A stretch of 64,000 nucleotides of DNA, from assembly GCA_003075315.1 (NCBI GenBank), contig QDFQ01000001.1, positions 1,531,998-1,595,997 on the forward strand, given 5' to 3'. The translations under genes and the position numbers were made by a program. The notes under the pieces were generated by a model. That model was not told the DNA's origin. It saw nothing but the letters and a program-made list of their open reading frames with translations, and did not search any database. Position 1 is the stretch's first letter. Every line of letters begins with the position of its first letter. Shown piece after piece: positions 27,339 through 36,636 of the stretch. The DNA is from Arthrobacter sp. TPD3018. Its GTDB lineage: Bacteria; Pseudomonadota; Alphaproteobacteria; Sphingomonadales; Sphingomonadaceae.

Positions 27339-27995
27339 CTATCGCCCGGTGAAGCGGAAGCGCGCGACGCGCCACGCCTTGGCGAGCGGCGTGCCGCCCT
27401 CCAGATCGAGCCTGGCGAGCAGCGCGAGAAGGCCGACGGCACGCGCGGGCGCCGGCCATGTCGCGGTGAAGGCTTGGGAAAGCGCCGCCCGCGCTTCGGC
27501 CGACGCACGATCGGCCAGCGCGGCGGCGGTGAGATGGCGGGCGAGATCGGCATAGGCCCAGCCCTGCCCTGCGATCCGCAGCACCGCCGGCTCGGCGCCG
27601 AGTAATCGTCCCGCCAGCGTGAACAGCGTGCCCCCACGCGAATCGGCATGACGGGCGAGCGCCTCGCCGTTTAGGGGATCGGTGACGACCAGTTCTTCCC
27701 ATCCGTCGGTCATCGCCGCAAGCGCCGCCCCGCCCACGCCCAGCGGCAGGAGCAGGCGCGCGACGTCCTGGAGCAGGGGTTCGGCCGGGGGCGGCGTCGT
27801 ATCGAGCCGCTCCAGCGCATCGTGCCACCACACGAGCCGCATCTGGCCGACCATCGGTTCGCGCGTCGTCCGGACGATCCCCGCGAGCCGATCGTCGAGC
27901 TTGAACAATGTGCGCAGCGCATCCCGCGCCGCCTGCGGGGCGGCGGCGAGCATCAGTTCGCGATCGGGCGGCGGGGCGGCGGAGGGATCGGTCAT
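27339..27995 (-). CDS. Short squalene/phytoene synthase-family protein (NDUFAF6-like)
   Basis: A 218-residue member of the trans-isoprenyl diphosphate synthase head-to-head family. LFKLDDRLAGIVRTTREPM and MRLVWWHDALERL correspond to the 'FelA..r..vsEp.lg.iRlqWWrdal' block. RGGTLFTLAGRLLG and WAYADLARHLTAAALA follow. It is shorter than true phytoene synthases (about 290-310 residues), and the second DxxxD catalytic motif with RGR is not seen. It therefore looks more like the non-catalytic NDUFAF6-type branch linked in mitochondria to respiratory complex I assembly. That link is inference. ATG 27995 is used. Confidence 0.75.
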   Translation of the reverse strand: MTDPSAAPPPDRELMLAAAPQAARDALRTLFKLDDRLAGIVRTTREPMVGQMRLVWWHDALERLDTTPPPAEPLLQDVARLLLPLGVGGAALAAMTDGWEELVVTDPLNGEALARHADSRGGTLFTLAGRLLGAEPAVLRIAGQGWAYADLARHLTAAALADRASAEARAALSQAFTATWPAPARAVGLLALLARLDLEGGTPLAKAWRVARFRFTGR

Positions 27996-28149
27996 GATAG
28001 CGGATCGCTGCCCGTCCGCATCGCGACTTGCAAGTCCTGTGCGCGCGCCCTCACCTCGGCCGATAGTGCCGGAGCGGGCGCGGCGTTTACGCATTCGTCA
28101 ACTTTAACTGCCTAAAATTCCGATCGATTATGGACGGGACCTGGGCGGC

Positions 28150-30099
28150 GTGACGATCGATCGGCATCAGACGGACAACCACGGCCAGTTATCGTTCCTG
28201 TCGCGTTTCGCCCGCGCGAAGGGCGGCAACACGCTCGCGATGCTCGCCGCCTTCCTGATCCCGATGTCCGCGCTCACCGGGTCTGCGGTCGATTTCGGGC
28301 GCATGTATCTGGTGAAGGTACGGTTGCAGCAGGCGTGCGACGCGGGTGCCCTCGCCGGTCGCAAGGCGATGACCGACAGCAGCAGCACCACGCTGGACCC
28401 GGCGGCGGCGGCCACGGCGAAGACGTTCTTCGCGAACAATTTCCCCAGCGGGATCATGGGCACCCCCGCCTATACCAGCGCGACCGTCCCCTTCACGCCG
28501 ACCAAGACGAGCGACAATCAGGTCGCCGGCACCGCCTCCGTCCGGGTGCCGACGACGATCATGAAGATGTTCGGCATGTCCGCCCGGACGATGACCGTGA
28601 CGTGCGAGGCACGCTACGACGTCGCCGATTCGGACGTGATGTTCGTGCTGGATACCACGGGCTCGATGGCATGCACGCCCGCCAATAGCTGCACGTCGCA
28701 GACCGGCAGCTATACCCGGCCCGATGGCACCACGGGCTATTATGCCGTCGAGGCGGATGGATCCAAGATTTCCGGCCTGCGGTCGGCGGTGCTCAGCTTC
28801 TACGACACGATGGCGGCGAATGCGGATACGTCGACGCACGTCCGCTATGGCTTCGTCACCTATACGTCGACGGTGAATGCCGGCTTCGCGCTGCCATCGA
28901 GCGCGATCGTCGACAGCTGGACCTATCAGTCGCGGCGAATCGTCGGCGAAACCAACAATGGCGACGATACGTCGAGCACCAGCTACAATGTGTCGCAGAG
29001 GAACTGCAACAACCGCGCGACGGGACGTTCGCCGCAGAACGTGCTGAACCCCGACGGATCGGTCGCGACCTACGTGTTCCGCGCCGACGGCACTGCGGAA
29101 TATGTCACGTCCAGCTGGTCCAGTTATTCCGGCGGCACCTGCACCGTCACCACCGATCCCAAGATGCCGATCTGGCAATATCAGCCGGTGTCGTACGACG
29201 TCAGCCAGTTCAAGCTGGGCAATGCGGTGCCCGATCCCAGCAAGGTCACCGGGCAGACGGCCAAATGGCAGGGGTGTCTGGAGGAGCGCAATACGACCTA
29301 TGGCGCGCTGAGCTTCGACCAGAGCAACCTGCCGCCCGACCTGGATCCCGACGCCGTCGCCACCAGCGATGCGACGCGCTGGCGGCCGATGTGGCCAGAG
29401 GTCGTCTATTATCGTGGCTCGACCTCCAACCCCAATGCCGGCAACACCGCGCGGCCCTATTCGCCGACCTCGCCCTTCGTGTACGGCGACGTGTCGACCA
29501 CGACGACCAGCGCCACGGCGACCTGGACGTCGCTGGCCTACCCCGCGAACCTGCGGGCGGCCTATGTGTCGTGCGGCAAGCCCGTGCGCCGGCTGGGCGT
29601 GATGACCCGCAGCGACGTGTCCGATTACGTCAACGCGGTCGATTTCAAGGCGCAGGGCGGCACCTATCACGACACGGGCATGATCTGGGGCACGCGGCTG
29701 CTGTCGCCGACCGGCCTGTTCGCGACCGATACCGCCGCCTGGCCGGGGCGTCAGGCGCCCAATCGGTACATCGTGTTCATGACCGACGGCGACATGGCGC
29801 CCAACCCGATGATCTACGGCATGTACGGGCTGCAGGCCTATGACGGCCGGGTCGCGAGCACCGGTACGGATGCCAACGGCCTGATCCCCTATCACAATGC
29901 CCGCTTCCTCGCCGAATGCACCGCGGCCAAGGCGCGCAACATCACCGTCTTCGTCATCGGTTTCGGCCAGACGCTGACGCCGCAGCTGACGCAATGCGCC
30001 TCGCCCGGCCAGGCCTTCTACGCCAGCGACAATGCGTCGCTGGATGCGGCCTTCCGTCGGATCGCCAATCAGGTGGCGCTGCTGCGGGTGTCGAAATGA
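28150..30099 (+). CDS. TadG-like pilus assembly protein with VWA domain
   Basis: A 649-residue protein. A single TM helix near the N-terminus (AMLAAFLIPMSALTGSAVDFGRMY, in part) belongs to the TadE/TadG Flp-pilus pseudopilin-like domain, with LQQACDAGALAGRKAM downstream. A von Willebrand A domain has the MIDAS strand VMFVLDTTGSMACTP near residue 170 and IVFMTDGDMAPN later. It is interrupted by a long Ser/Thr/Tyr-rich insert with several Cys residues. The C-terminus ASLDAAFRRIANQVALLRVSK is standard for TadG. GTG 28150 is used. It heads a three-gene operon with two TadE-like genes. The rest of the tad machinery is not in the window. Confidence 0.88.
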   Translation: MTIDRHQTDNHGQLSFLSRFARAKGGNTLAMLAAFLIPMSALTGSAVDFGRMYLVKVRLQQACDAGALAGRKAMTDSSSTTLDPAAAATAKTFFANNFPSGIMGTPAYTSATVPFTPTKTSDNQVAGTASVRVPTTIMKMFGMSARTMTVTCEARYDVADSDVMFVLDTTGSMACTPANSCTSQTGSYTRPDGTTGYYAVEADGSKISGLRSAVLSFYDTMAANADTSTHVRYGFVTYTSTVNAGFALPSSAIVDSWTYQSRRIVGETNNGDDTSSTSYNVSQRNCNNRATGRSPQNVLNPDGSVATYVFRADGTAEYVTSSWSSYSGGTCTVTTDPKMPIWQYQPVSYDVSQFKLGNAVPDPSKVTGQTAKWQGCLEERNTTYGALSFDQSNLPPDLDPDAVATSDATRWRPMWPEVVYYRGSTSNPNAGNTARPYSPTSPFVYGDVSTTTTSATATWTSLAYPANLRAAYVSCGKPVRRLGVMTRSDVSDYVNAVDFKAQGGTYHDTGMIWGTRLLSPTGLFATDTAAWPGRQAPNRYIVFMTDGDMAPNPMIYGMYGLQAYDGRVASTGTDANGLIPYHNARFLAECTAAKARNITVFVIGFGQTLTPQLTQCASPGQAFYASDNASLDAAFRRIANQVALLRVSK

Positions 30100-30725
30100 G
30101 GATTGGCCGCGGTCTGCTGTCGCGGCTGGGCCGCGACCGGCGCGGCGTCACGTTGGTCGAGTTCGCGATCATCTTTCCGGTGATGGCGCTGATGATGATG
30201 GGCCTCGGCGACATGCTGTATCAGATGTACGTCAAACAGCTGCTGTACGGCGCGATCCAGAAGGCGGCGCGCGATTCGGCGATCCAGGGCGGCGCGCAGC
30301 AGACCGCCTCGATCGACGGCCGCGTGTTGCAGATGATGACGGGCGTCATGAAGATGCCGACCGCGTCCTGCGCCACCACGCCGGCCCCCGGCACCTATTG
30401 TTCGACGCGGCTCAGCTACGCGACGTTCAGCGCGGTCGGTCCCGAGCCGTTCGAGGATACCAACGGCAACAACCAGCGCGATCCGGGCGAATGCTATCGC
30501 GACATCAACGGCAACGGCAGCTGGGATGCGGAACCGGGCACGGCGGGCCAGGGCGGCGCGAACGACGTGACGCTGTATCGCATGCGCATCACCTATCCCC
30601 GCATCTTTCCGGTCGCACCGCTGATCGGGGCATCGCCCTATCAGACGGTGACCGCAGAAACGCTGTTAAAGAACCAGCCCTATGCCACGCAGGCGGCGCC
30701 GACGGTGAACCGTCTATGCAATTGA
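30096..30725 (+). CDS. TadE-like minor pilin with calcium-loop-like repeats
   Basis: A 209-residue protein starting with the basic stretch RLGRDRRGVTLVEFAIIFPV, the prepilin-like TadE signature (processing expected near the Gly-Val/Glu boundary), and one TM helix. The periplasmic part carries two Asp/Asn/Gly loops, DTNGNNQRD (residues 121-129) and DINGNGSWD (residues 136-144), that look like calcium-binding EF-hand or dockerin loops. ATG 30096 overlaps the TadG stop by four bases; the frame remains open upstream only as a shadow of TadG. Role: minor subunit or assembly factor of a Flp-type pilus or surface structure (inference). Confidence 0.85.
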   Translation: MRIGRGLLSRLGRDRRGVTLVEFAIIFPVMALMMMGLGDMLYQMYVKQLLYGAIQKAARDSAIQGGAQQTASIDGRVLQMMTGVMKMPTASCATTPAPGTYCSTRLSYATFSAVGPEPFEDTNGNNQRDPGECYRDINGNGSWDAEPGTAGQGGANDVTLYRMRITYPRIFPVAPLIGASPYQTVTAETLLKNQPYATQAAPTVNRLCN

Positions 30726-31435
30726 TCCCCCCGCCCCAAACCCTGTGGCGGCGGCTGGCGCGCAACCGCCGCGGCGTCGCAATGATCGAATTCGCCTTTG
30801 CCGGGCCGGTCGTGCTGGCGCTCGGCCTGTATGGCGCGGAGATGGGCAATCAGGCGCTGACGCATATGCGGATCAGTCAGATCGCGCTGGCCCTTGCCGA
30901 CAATGCATCGCGCATGGGGCAGATCGGTTCGAACAACATCGAACAGATGCGCGACGGCGACATAAACGACGTGCTGCAGGCGGCACGGTTGCAGGGTGCG
31001 CCGCTTCAGCTCGGCACGTATGGCCGGATCACGATCTCCAGCCTGGAATATGTCCAGCAGAGCTACGACAGCGCCCGCGTCCAGCGCATTCACTGGCAGC
31101 GGTGCATGGGGATGAAGCGGGGCGCGGGCTATGAGTCGAGCTATGGCACGACGTCGGCGACCGCCGGTTCGACCGCGACGTCGGCCGATGCCGGCACGGC
31201 GGCGCCGAACGGCATAGGCGATCCTGGCCGCATGGTCAGCGCACCCGCCGATACGGGCGTCATCTTCGTCGAGGTGAATTACCAGTATCAGCCGCTGGTC
31301 AGCGCGTGGCTCGCGAAGCCATTCCGCATGCACTATGTCGCGTCGATGGTCGTGCGCAACAACCGCGACTTCCGGCAAATCTACAATCCGCTCAATTCGG
31401 CGACGCCGTCCACCTGCAACCTGTTCGCGGCGTAA
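30716..31435 (+). CDS. TadE-like minor pilin
   Basis: A 239-residue second TadE paralogue with RRLARNRRGVAMIEFAFAGPV and a single TM helix, followed by a periplasmic domain ending NSATPSTCNLFAA. The conserved Glu after the RRG-V block is present, as in class IV prepilins. ATG 30716 lies ten bases inside the preceding gene. A low-complexity Thr/Ser/Ala segment (TTSATAGSTATSADAGTAA) sits in the middle. It is the last gene of the Tad-type operon; a strong hairpin follows seven bases after the stop. Confidence 0.84.
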   Translation: MQLIPPPQTLWRRLARNRRGVAMIEFAFAGPVVLALGLYGAEMGNQALTHMRISQIALALADNASRMGQIGSNNIEQMRDGDINDVLQAARLQGAPLQLGTYGRITISSLEYVQQSYDSARVQRIHWQRCMGMKRGAGYESSYGTTSATAGSTATSADAGTAAPNGIGDPGRMVSAPADTGVIFVEVNYQYQPLVSAWLAKPFRMHYVASMVVRNNRDFRQIYNPLNSATPSTCNLFAA

Positions 31436-31441
31436 ACGGTC

Positions 31442-31468
31442 GAAGGGGACGGCAGCGCCGCCCCCTTC
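31442..31468. terminator. Bidirectional hairpin between tadE and pdhB
   Basis: GAAGGGGACGGC (31442-31453) and GCCGCCCCCTTC (31457-31468) form a 12-base stem with a single mismatch and a 3-base loop, between two convergent stop codons. There is no long T-run on either side. Confidence 0.6.
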
Positions 31469-31477
31469 CCGTCATGG

Positions 31478-32893
31478 TCAGACGATCTTCTTGACGGTCG
31501 CGACGATCTTCGCGGCGTCGATCAGCGCCTTCTTCTCGAGGTTCGCGGCATAGGGCAGCGGCACGTCCTCGTTGGTGACGCGCAGCACCGGCGCGTCGAG
31601 GTCGTCGAAGCCCTGTTCCATCACCACTGCGGCGATCTCGCTGGCAATCGAGCAGGTCGGCCAGCCTTCCTCGACGACGACGAGGCGGTTGGTCTTGGCG
31701 AGGCTCTTCAGCACCGTCTTGGTGTCGAGCGGACGCAGCGTGCGCAGATCGATGACCTCCGCCTCGACGCCGTCCTTCGCCAGCGTCTCGGCAGCTTCGA
31801 GCGCGAGGCCGACGCCGATCGAATAGCTGACCAGCGTGACGTGCTTGCCTTCGCGCATGATCCGCGCCTTGCCGATCGGCAGAACGTGATCGTCGAGCTT
31901 GGGCACGTCGAACGAGCGGCCGTACATCAGCTCGTTTTCGAGGAAGACGACGGGGTCTTCGCTGCGGATCGCGGCCTTCAGCAGGCCCTTGGCGTCGGCC
32001 GCGTCATAAGGCGCGATGACGATCAGGCCGGGGACGGATGCATACCACGGACCGTAGTTCTGACTATGCTGCGCGCCGACGCGGCTCGCCGCGCCGTTGG
32101 GGCCGCGGAACACGATCGGGCAGCGCATCTGGCCGCCGGACATATAGTTGGTCTTGGCGGCCGAATTAATGATGTGGTCGATCGCCTGCATGGCGAAGTT
32201 GAACGTCATGAATTCGATGATCGGACGCAGACCGCCCATCGCCGCACCGGTGCCGACGCCGGCGAAGCCATATTCGGTGATCGGCGTATCGATGACGCGC
32301 TTGTCGCCGAATTCGTCGAGCAGGCCCTGCGTGACCTTGTACGCGCCCTGATACTGGGCGACTTCCTCGCCCATCACGAAAACGCGCTCGTCGCGGCGCA
32401 TTTCCTCGGCCATCGCGTCGCGCAGCGCTTCGCGGACGGTGGTCTTCACCATCTCGGTGCCTTCAGGGATCGCCGGGTCCTGCTTGCCTTCGTTCTCGGC
32501 CGCTTCGAACATCTGACGCGTGCCGGTCTCGACCTTTTCCTGCGCGGGGTGCGCGGAGTCTTCGACCTTGTCCGCCGGCTTGGCTTCATCCGCCTTGGCG
32601 TCGGCCTTGGGGCTGTCGTCCTTGGTCGTGGCGACCGAATCGGCGCTCTCGCCGTCTTCGAGCAGCACGGCGATGACTTCGCCGACCTTCACATTGTCGG
32701 TGCCTTCGGCGACAACGATCTTGCCGATCGTGCCTTCGTCGACGGCTTCGAATTCCATCGTCGCCTTGTCGGTTTCGATCTCGGCCATGATGTCGCCGGA
32801 CTTCACCGTGTCGCCTTCCTTGACGAGCCACTTGGCGAGCGTGCCCTCTTCCATCGTCGGCGACAGCGCCGGCATCTTAATCTCGATCGCCAT
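31478..32893 (-). CDS. pdhB: Pyruvate dehydrogenase E1 subunit beta with N-terminal lipoyl domain
   Basis: A 471-residue protein. Residues 1-80 form a lipoyl domain with the lipoylated lysine K43 in [13 protein letters not shown] charged Ala/Asp/Lys linker follows to about residue 125. The E1-beta transketolase core contains [40 protein letters not shown] and [17 protein letters not shown]. With PdhA it decarboxylates pyruvate and acetylates lipoamide. A lipoyl domain on E1-beta is known from alphaproteobacteria such as Zymomonas. The start lies one base after the pdhA stop, in an operon; the E2 and E3 genes are not next to it. Confidence 0.96.
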   Translation of the reverse strand: MAIEIKMPALSPTMEEGTLAKWLVKEGDTVKSGDIMAEIETDKATMEFEAVDEGTIGKIVVAEGTDNVKVGEVIAVLLEDGESADSVATTKDDSPKADAKADEAKPADKVEDSAHPAQEKVETGTRQMFEAAENEGKQDPAIPEGTEMVKTTVREALRDAMAEEMRRDERVFVMGEEVAQYQGAYKVTQGLLDEFGDKRVIDTPITEYGFAGVGTGAAMGGLRPIIEFMTFNFAMQAIDHIINSAAKTNYMSGGQMRCPIVFRGPNGAASRVGAQHSQNYGPWYASVPGLIVIAPYDAADAKGLLKAAIRSEDPVVFLENELMYGRSFDVPKLDDHVLPIGKARIMREGKHVTLVSYSIGVGLALEAAETLAKDGVEAEVIDLRTLRPLDTKTVLKSLAKTNRLVVVEEGWPTCSIASEIAAVVMEQGFDDLDAPVLRVTNEDVPLPYAANLEKKALIDAAKIVATVKKIV

Positions 32894-32894
32894 C

Positions 32895-33935
32895 TCAGTA
32901 CGTCTCCACCAGCACGTCGGTATACAGCTCGGCCGCTTCGGGCTCGGGCGTGCTTTCGGCGAAATCGGCGGCTTCGTTCACGATCTTGCGGATATCCTGT
33001 TCGAGCGTCTTGAGATCGGCCTCGGTCACACCGTGGCCTTCAAGCAGCTTCTTGACGTGGTCGATGGGGTCGGACTTGTCGCGGACGCCCTGCACTTCCT
33101 CGCGGCTGCGGTACTTGGCGGGGTCGGACATCGAGTGGCCGCGGTAGCGATAGGTCTTCATCTCGAGGATGACCGGACCCTTGCCGGCGCGCACCCAGGC
33201 GAGCGCTTCCTCGGCGGCACCGCGGCAGGCGAGCACGTCCATGCCGTCGACCTGGATGCCGGGGATGCGGAAGCTTTCGCCGCGGCGGTACAGCTGGTCT
33301 TCCGACGAGGCGCGGTTGACGCTGGTGCCCATGGCGTATTGGTTGTTCTCGATCACGAAGATGATCGGGAGCTTCCACAGCTCCGCCATGTTGAAGCTTT
33401 CGTACACCTGGCCCTGGTTCGCCGCGCCGTCACCGAAGTAGGCGAGGCAGACGCCGCCATCGTTGCTGTACTTATGGCCGAAGGCGAGACCGGTGCCGAG
33501 CGACACCTGCGCGCCGACGATGCCGTGGCCGCCGTAAAACTTATGTTCGGTCGAGAACATGTGCATCGACCCGCCCTTGCCGCGGCTGATGCCGGCGGCA
33601 CGGCCTGTCAGTTCGGCCATGATGACCTTGGGGTCGATGCCGTAGGCGAGCATGTGGCCGTGGTCGCGATATCCGGTGATCACCGAATCCTTGTCGCCGT
33701 CCAGCGCCGACTGCAGGCCGACCGCGACCGCTTCCTGACCGATATAGAGGTGGCAGAAGCCGCCGATGAAGCCCAAGCCATAGAGCTGGCCCGCCTTTTC
33801 CTCGAACCGGCGGATCAGCAGCATCTGCTTGTAGAAGTCGAGCAGTTGCTCCTTCGTCGCCTCGAACGGCTTGGGATCGGCGGGACGCTCGCGATTGCTG
33901 AGCGGTACGGCGGGAGGAGCAGGCGATTTGGCCAC
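32895..33935 (-). CDS. pdhA: Pyruvate dehydrogenase E1 subunit alpha
   Basis: A 346-residue E1-alpha. The TPP-binding motif [19 protein letters not shown] (GDG...N) is complete. [27 protein letters not shown] and the phosphorylation-loop-like [19 protein letters not shown] are also present. The N-terminus is Pro-rich and disordered, and the C-terminus is acidic. It works as an alpha2beta2 heterotetramer with PdhB in the pyruvate dehydrogenase complex feeding acetyl-CoA to the TCA cycle. It is the first gene of the pdhA-pdhB unit. Upstream lie 279 bases holding a paired palindrome. Confidence 0.97.
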   Translation of the reverse strand: MAKSPAPPAVPLSNRERPADPKPFEATKEQLLDFYKQMLLIRRFEEKAGQLYGLGFIGGFCHLYIGQEAVAVGLQSALDGDKDSVITGYRDHGHMLAYGIDPKVIMAELTGRAAGISRGKGGSMHMFSTEHKFYGGHGIVGAQVSLGTGLAFGHKYSNDGGVCLAYFGDGAANQGQVYESFNMAELWKLPIIFVIENNQYAMGTSVNRASSEDQLYRRGESFRIPGIQVDGMDVLACRGAAEEALAWVRAGKGPVILEMKTYRYRGHSMSDPAKYRSREEVQGVRDKSDPIDHVKKLLEGHGVTEADLKTLEQDIRKIVNEAADFAESTPEPEAAELYTDVLVETY

Positions 33936-34055
33936 GTATTACCTCAACGGTCCTGGGGATGTGACCGAGCCTATAGGCCGGGTTCGCGGGGAACATCAAT
34001 TCCCTGGGGTAAGATGGCTGTGACGTAGCGTTTCTCGCCGTGCGCCCTTCCACCC

Positions 34056-34149
34056 CGTCATTCCCGCGAAGGCGGGAATCTAGACGCGCAGGTCGTCGCA
34101 AGGGCCGCGCCGTCAGAGGTTCTGGATTCCCGCCTTCGCGGGAATGACG
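34056..34149. repeat. REP-like paired palindrome, GCGAAGGC variant
   Basis: Arms 34056-34084 and 34121-34149 are inverted copies identical at 28 of 29 bases, 36 bases apart, in the divergent region between pdhA and the MFS gene. Confidence 0.85.
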
Positions 34150-34214
34150 ATGTTGGACGGGGAAAGCGCAACTATGTTGCCCTTGCCCGCGGGGCAGGCC
34201 AAAGCTGGGGGTAC

Positions 34215-35570
34215 ATGAGTACGCGCCCCGTCCACCCGTTCCGCATCGCCAACTTCCGCGCCTATTGGCTGTCGCGGTTCAGCGGGACGATCGCCGTATC
34301 CGCGATGTCGATCGTGATCGGCTGGCAGGTCTACAATCTGGCGCGCGTGACGATGGACGTGCGGCAGGCGGCGTTCATGCTGGGCATGATCGGCTTTGCG
34401 CAATTCGTGCCGCTGTTTCTACTGACCCCGGTCACGGGCTTGGTCGCCGACAGCGTGGACCGACGCTGGATCGTGCGCAGCACGACGGCGCTGCTGGTCG
34501 CGACGGCGGGGATGCTGTGGTTCCTGACCTGGTCGGGGCACCTCAGCCTGATCGCGCTGTTCGCCGCGGCGGTGGCGTTCGGCGTTGCGCGCGCCTTTTC
34601 GGGGCCGGCCTATTCGGCGCTCGCGCCCAATCTGGTGCCGCGCGAGAGCCTGCCGACCGCGATCGCCGTCAGCTCGATCGCGTGGCAGGTGGGCACGATC
34701 GCCGGGCCGAGCGTCGGCGGGCTGCTGTACGCGATCCACCCCGAGGTGGCGTACGGCGTCGCCACCGTGCTGTTCGCGGTCGCGCTGACCTTCATGTTCC
34801 TGATCGGCCCGGTGCCGCAGCCGCCCGCGCAGGCCGACCATCGGCCGCTGGCGCGAATCGCCGAGGGGTTCCGCTATGTCCGCCGCAACCGGCTGGTGCA
34901 GGCGGCAATCACCCTCGATCTGTTCGCGGTGCTGCTCGCCGGCGCGACCTCGCTGCTGCCCGTCTATGCGCGGGATATCCTGCACGTCGGGTCGCAGGGG
35001 CTGGGCGTGCTGGCCGCGGGCATGGGCATCGGCGCGGCGGCGACCGCGATATGGTTCTCGTTCAAGCCGATGAGCACCAATGTCGGCGTGAAGATGCTCG
35101 TGGCGGTCGTCGTCTTCGGCCTCTCCATCCTGACCTTCGGCATCGCGAGCCATGTCACCGGCGCGCTCGGCCTGACGACGCGGACGGTTCAGCTGGGCGG
35201 CTTGCCGGTGTTCGTCCATCCCGCCTTCCTGCTGAGCCTCGTCGCGCTGATCGTCGCGGGCGGCGCGGACATGGTGTCGGTGTACGTCCGCCAGTCGCTG
35301 ATCCAGTTGCACACCCCCGATGCGATGCGCGGGCGGGTGAGCGCGGTGTCGCAGCTCACCATCTCGGCGTCCAACGAACTGGGCGAATTCGAGAGCGGGG
35401 TGATGGCCTCGCTACTCGGCCCGGTGGGCGCCGTGGTGTTCGGCGGGCTGGGCGCGATCGGCGTTACCTTGCTGTGGGCGCGGCTGTTCCCGGAACTCGG
35501 CGCCGCGCGAACCTTTGACCCGCCAGAGATCCTGCAAACCGAACCTAGCCACGGAGAAGCCAAGCCATGA
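34215..35570 (+). CDS. MFS transporter (EntS/major facilitator exporter type)
   Basis: A 451-residue polytopic membrane protein with hydrophobic helices through its length. It has the MFS loop 2-3 motif in [13 protein letters not shown], and [22 protein letters not shown], a block typical of the MFS_3/EntS exporter group. ATG 34215 has GGGGG just upstream. Its stop overlaps the cysK start by four bases (ATGA), so the two are co-translated. This suggests that it may move a cysteine-pathway compound, but the substrate cannot be read from the sequence. Confidence 0.85.
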   Translation: MSTRPVHPFRIANFRAYWLSRFSGTIAVSAMSIVIGWQVYNLARVTMDVRQAAFMLGMIGFAQFVPLFLLTPVTGLVADSVDRRWIVRSTTALLVATAGMLWFLTWSGHLSLIALFAAAVAFGVARAFSGPAYSALAPNLVPRESLPTAIAVSSIAWQVGTIAGPSVGGLLYAIHPEVAYGVATVLFAVALTFMFLIGPVPQPPAQADHRPLARIAEGFRYVRRNRLVQAAITLDLFAVLLAGATSLLPVYARDILHVGSQGLGVLAAGMGIGAAATAIWFSFKPMSTNVGVKMLVAVVVFGLSILTFGIASHVTGALGLTTRTVQLGGLPVFVHPAFLLSLVALIVAGGADMVSVYVRQSLIQLHTPDAMRGRVSAVSQLTISASNELGEFESGVMASLLGPVGAVVFGGLGAIGVTLLWARLFPELGAARTFDPPEILQTEPSHGEAKP

Positions 35571-36487
35571 AGGCCAACACCATCCTGGAAACGATCGGCA
35601 ACACGCCGCACATCCGCGTCGCCAAGCTGTTCCCCGATTCGGAGGTCTGGATCAAATCGGAACGGTCGAACCCCGGCGGATCGATCAAGGACCGCATTGC
35701 GCTGGCGATGGTCGAGGCCGCGGAGGCGAACGGCGACTTGAAGCCCGGCGGCACGATCATCGAACCGACCAGTGGTAATACCGGCGTTGGCCTGGCGATG
35801 GTCGCGGCGGTCAAGGGCTATAAGCTGGTGCTGGTCATGCCCGAATCGATGTCGCTGGAGCGGCGGCGGCTAATGCTGGCCTATGGCGCGACGTTCGACC
35901 TCACCCCGCGCGAAAAGGGCATGAAGGGCGCGATCGAGCGCGCGATCGAGCTGGTGCATGCGACGCCGGGTGCGTGGATGCCGCAGCAGTTCGAAAACGG
36001 TGCGAACGTCGATGTGCATGTGCGTACGACGGCGCAGGAAATCCTGAACGACTTTCGCGATTCGCCGATCGATGTGATCATCACCGGCGTCGGCACCGGC
36101 GGCCATATCACGGGCGTCGCCGAGACGCTGAAGAAGGAATGGCCGAATCTGAAGGTCTTCGCGGTCGAGCCGGCGGCATCGCCGGTGATCGCGGGTGGTC
36201 AGCCCGGGCCGCACCCGATCCAGGGCATCGGCGCGGGCTTCATCCCGCGCAACCTCCACACGCAGGCGCTCGACGGGGTGATCGAGGTGGATGCGGCCGT
36301 CGCCAAGGACATGGCGCGGCGCTCGGCACGCGAAGAGGGGATCCTGGTCGGGATTTCGTCTGGCGCGACGCTGGCGGCGATCCTGCAGAAGCTGCCGGAC
36401 CTCCCCGACAATGTGCGCGTGCTCGGGTTCAACTACGACACGGGCGAGCGCTATCTGTCGGTGCCGGACTTCCTGCCGGAGCAGTAA
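35567..36487 (+). CDS. cysK: Cysteine synthase A (O-acetylserine sulfhydrylase)
   Basis: A 306-residue fold-type II PLP enzyme. The Schiff-base lysine is K41 in [13 protein letters not shown], the substrate loop is [16 protein letters not shown], the PLP phosphate-binding turn is [15 protein letters not shown], and the C-terminal block is [12 protein letters not shown]. It makes cysteine from O-acetylserine and sulfide. Together with cysD/cysNC/cysQ at 59-62 kb it covers two ends of sulfate assimilation; the reductase steps are not in the window. It starts inside the MFS stop codon. A paired palindrome follows 22 bases after its stop. Confidence 0.95.
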   Translation: MKANTILETIGNTPHIRVAKLFPDSEVWIKSERSNPGGSIKDRIALAMVEAAEANGDLKPGGTIIEPTSGNTGVGLAMVAAVKGYKLVLVMPESMSLERRRLMLAYGATFDLTPREKGMKGAIERAIELVHATPGAWMPQQFENGANVDVHVRTTAQEILNDFRDSPIDVIITGVGTGGHITGVAETLKKEWPNLKVFAVEPAASPVIAGGQPGPHPIQGIGAGFIPRNLHTQALDGVIEVDAAVAKDMARRSAREEGILVGISSGATLAAILQKLPDLPDNVRVLGFNYDTGERYLSVPDFLPEQ

Positions 36488-36508
36488 GGCCGGCCCCTGC
36501 CCCCTCAT

Positions 36509-36604
36509 CGTCATTCCCGCGCAGGCGGGAGTCCAGACTGGCTGGCCTCGCGGCGCGATCCGCGACGGCAGCGCATCTGGACTCCCGCCTGCGCGGGGAT
36601 GACG
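36509..36604. repeat. REP-like paired palindrome, GCGCAGGC variant
   Basis: Arms 36509-36537 and 36576-36604 are inverted copies at 28 of 29 bases. They share the local variants GCGCAGGC and GAGTCCAGA, seen at no other site here. The right arm ends 33 bases before the start of the next gene. Confidence 0.85.
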
Positions 36605-36636
36605 GGCGCGGGGCGGGGTGGCACACACCCCCCATA

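Noticed and set aside
28189..29994. A 601-codon open frame opposite the TadG-like gene
   Set aside because: It is a shadow of third-position GC bias; the opposite strand carries a clear VWA/TadG protein.
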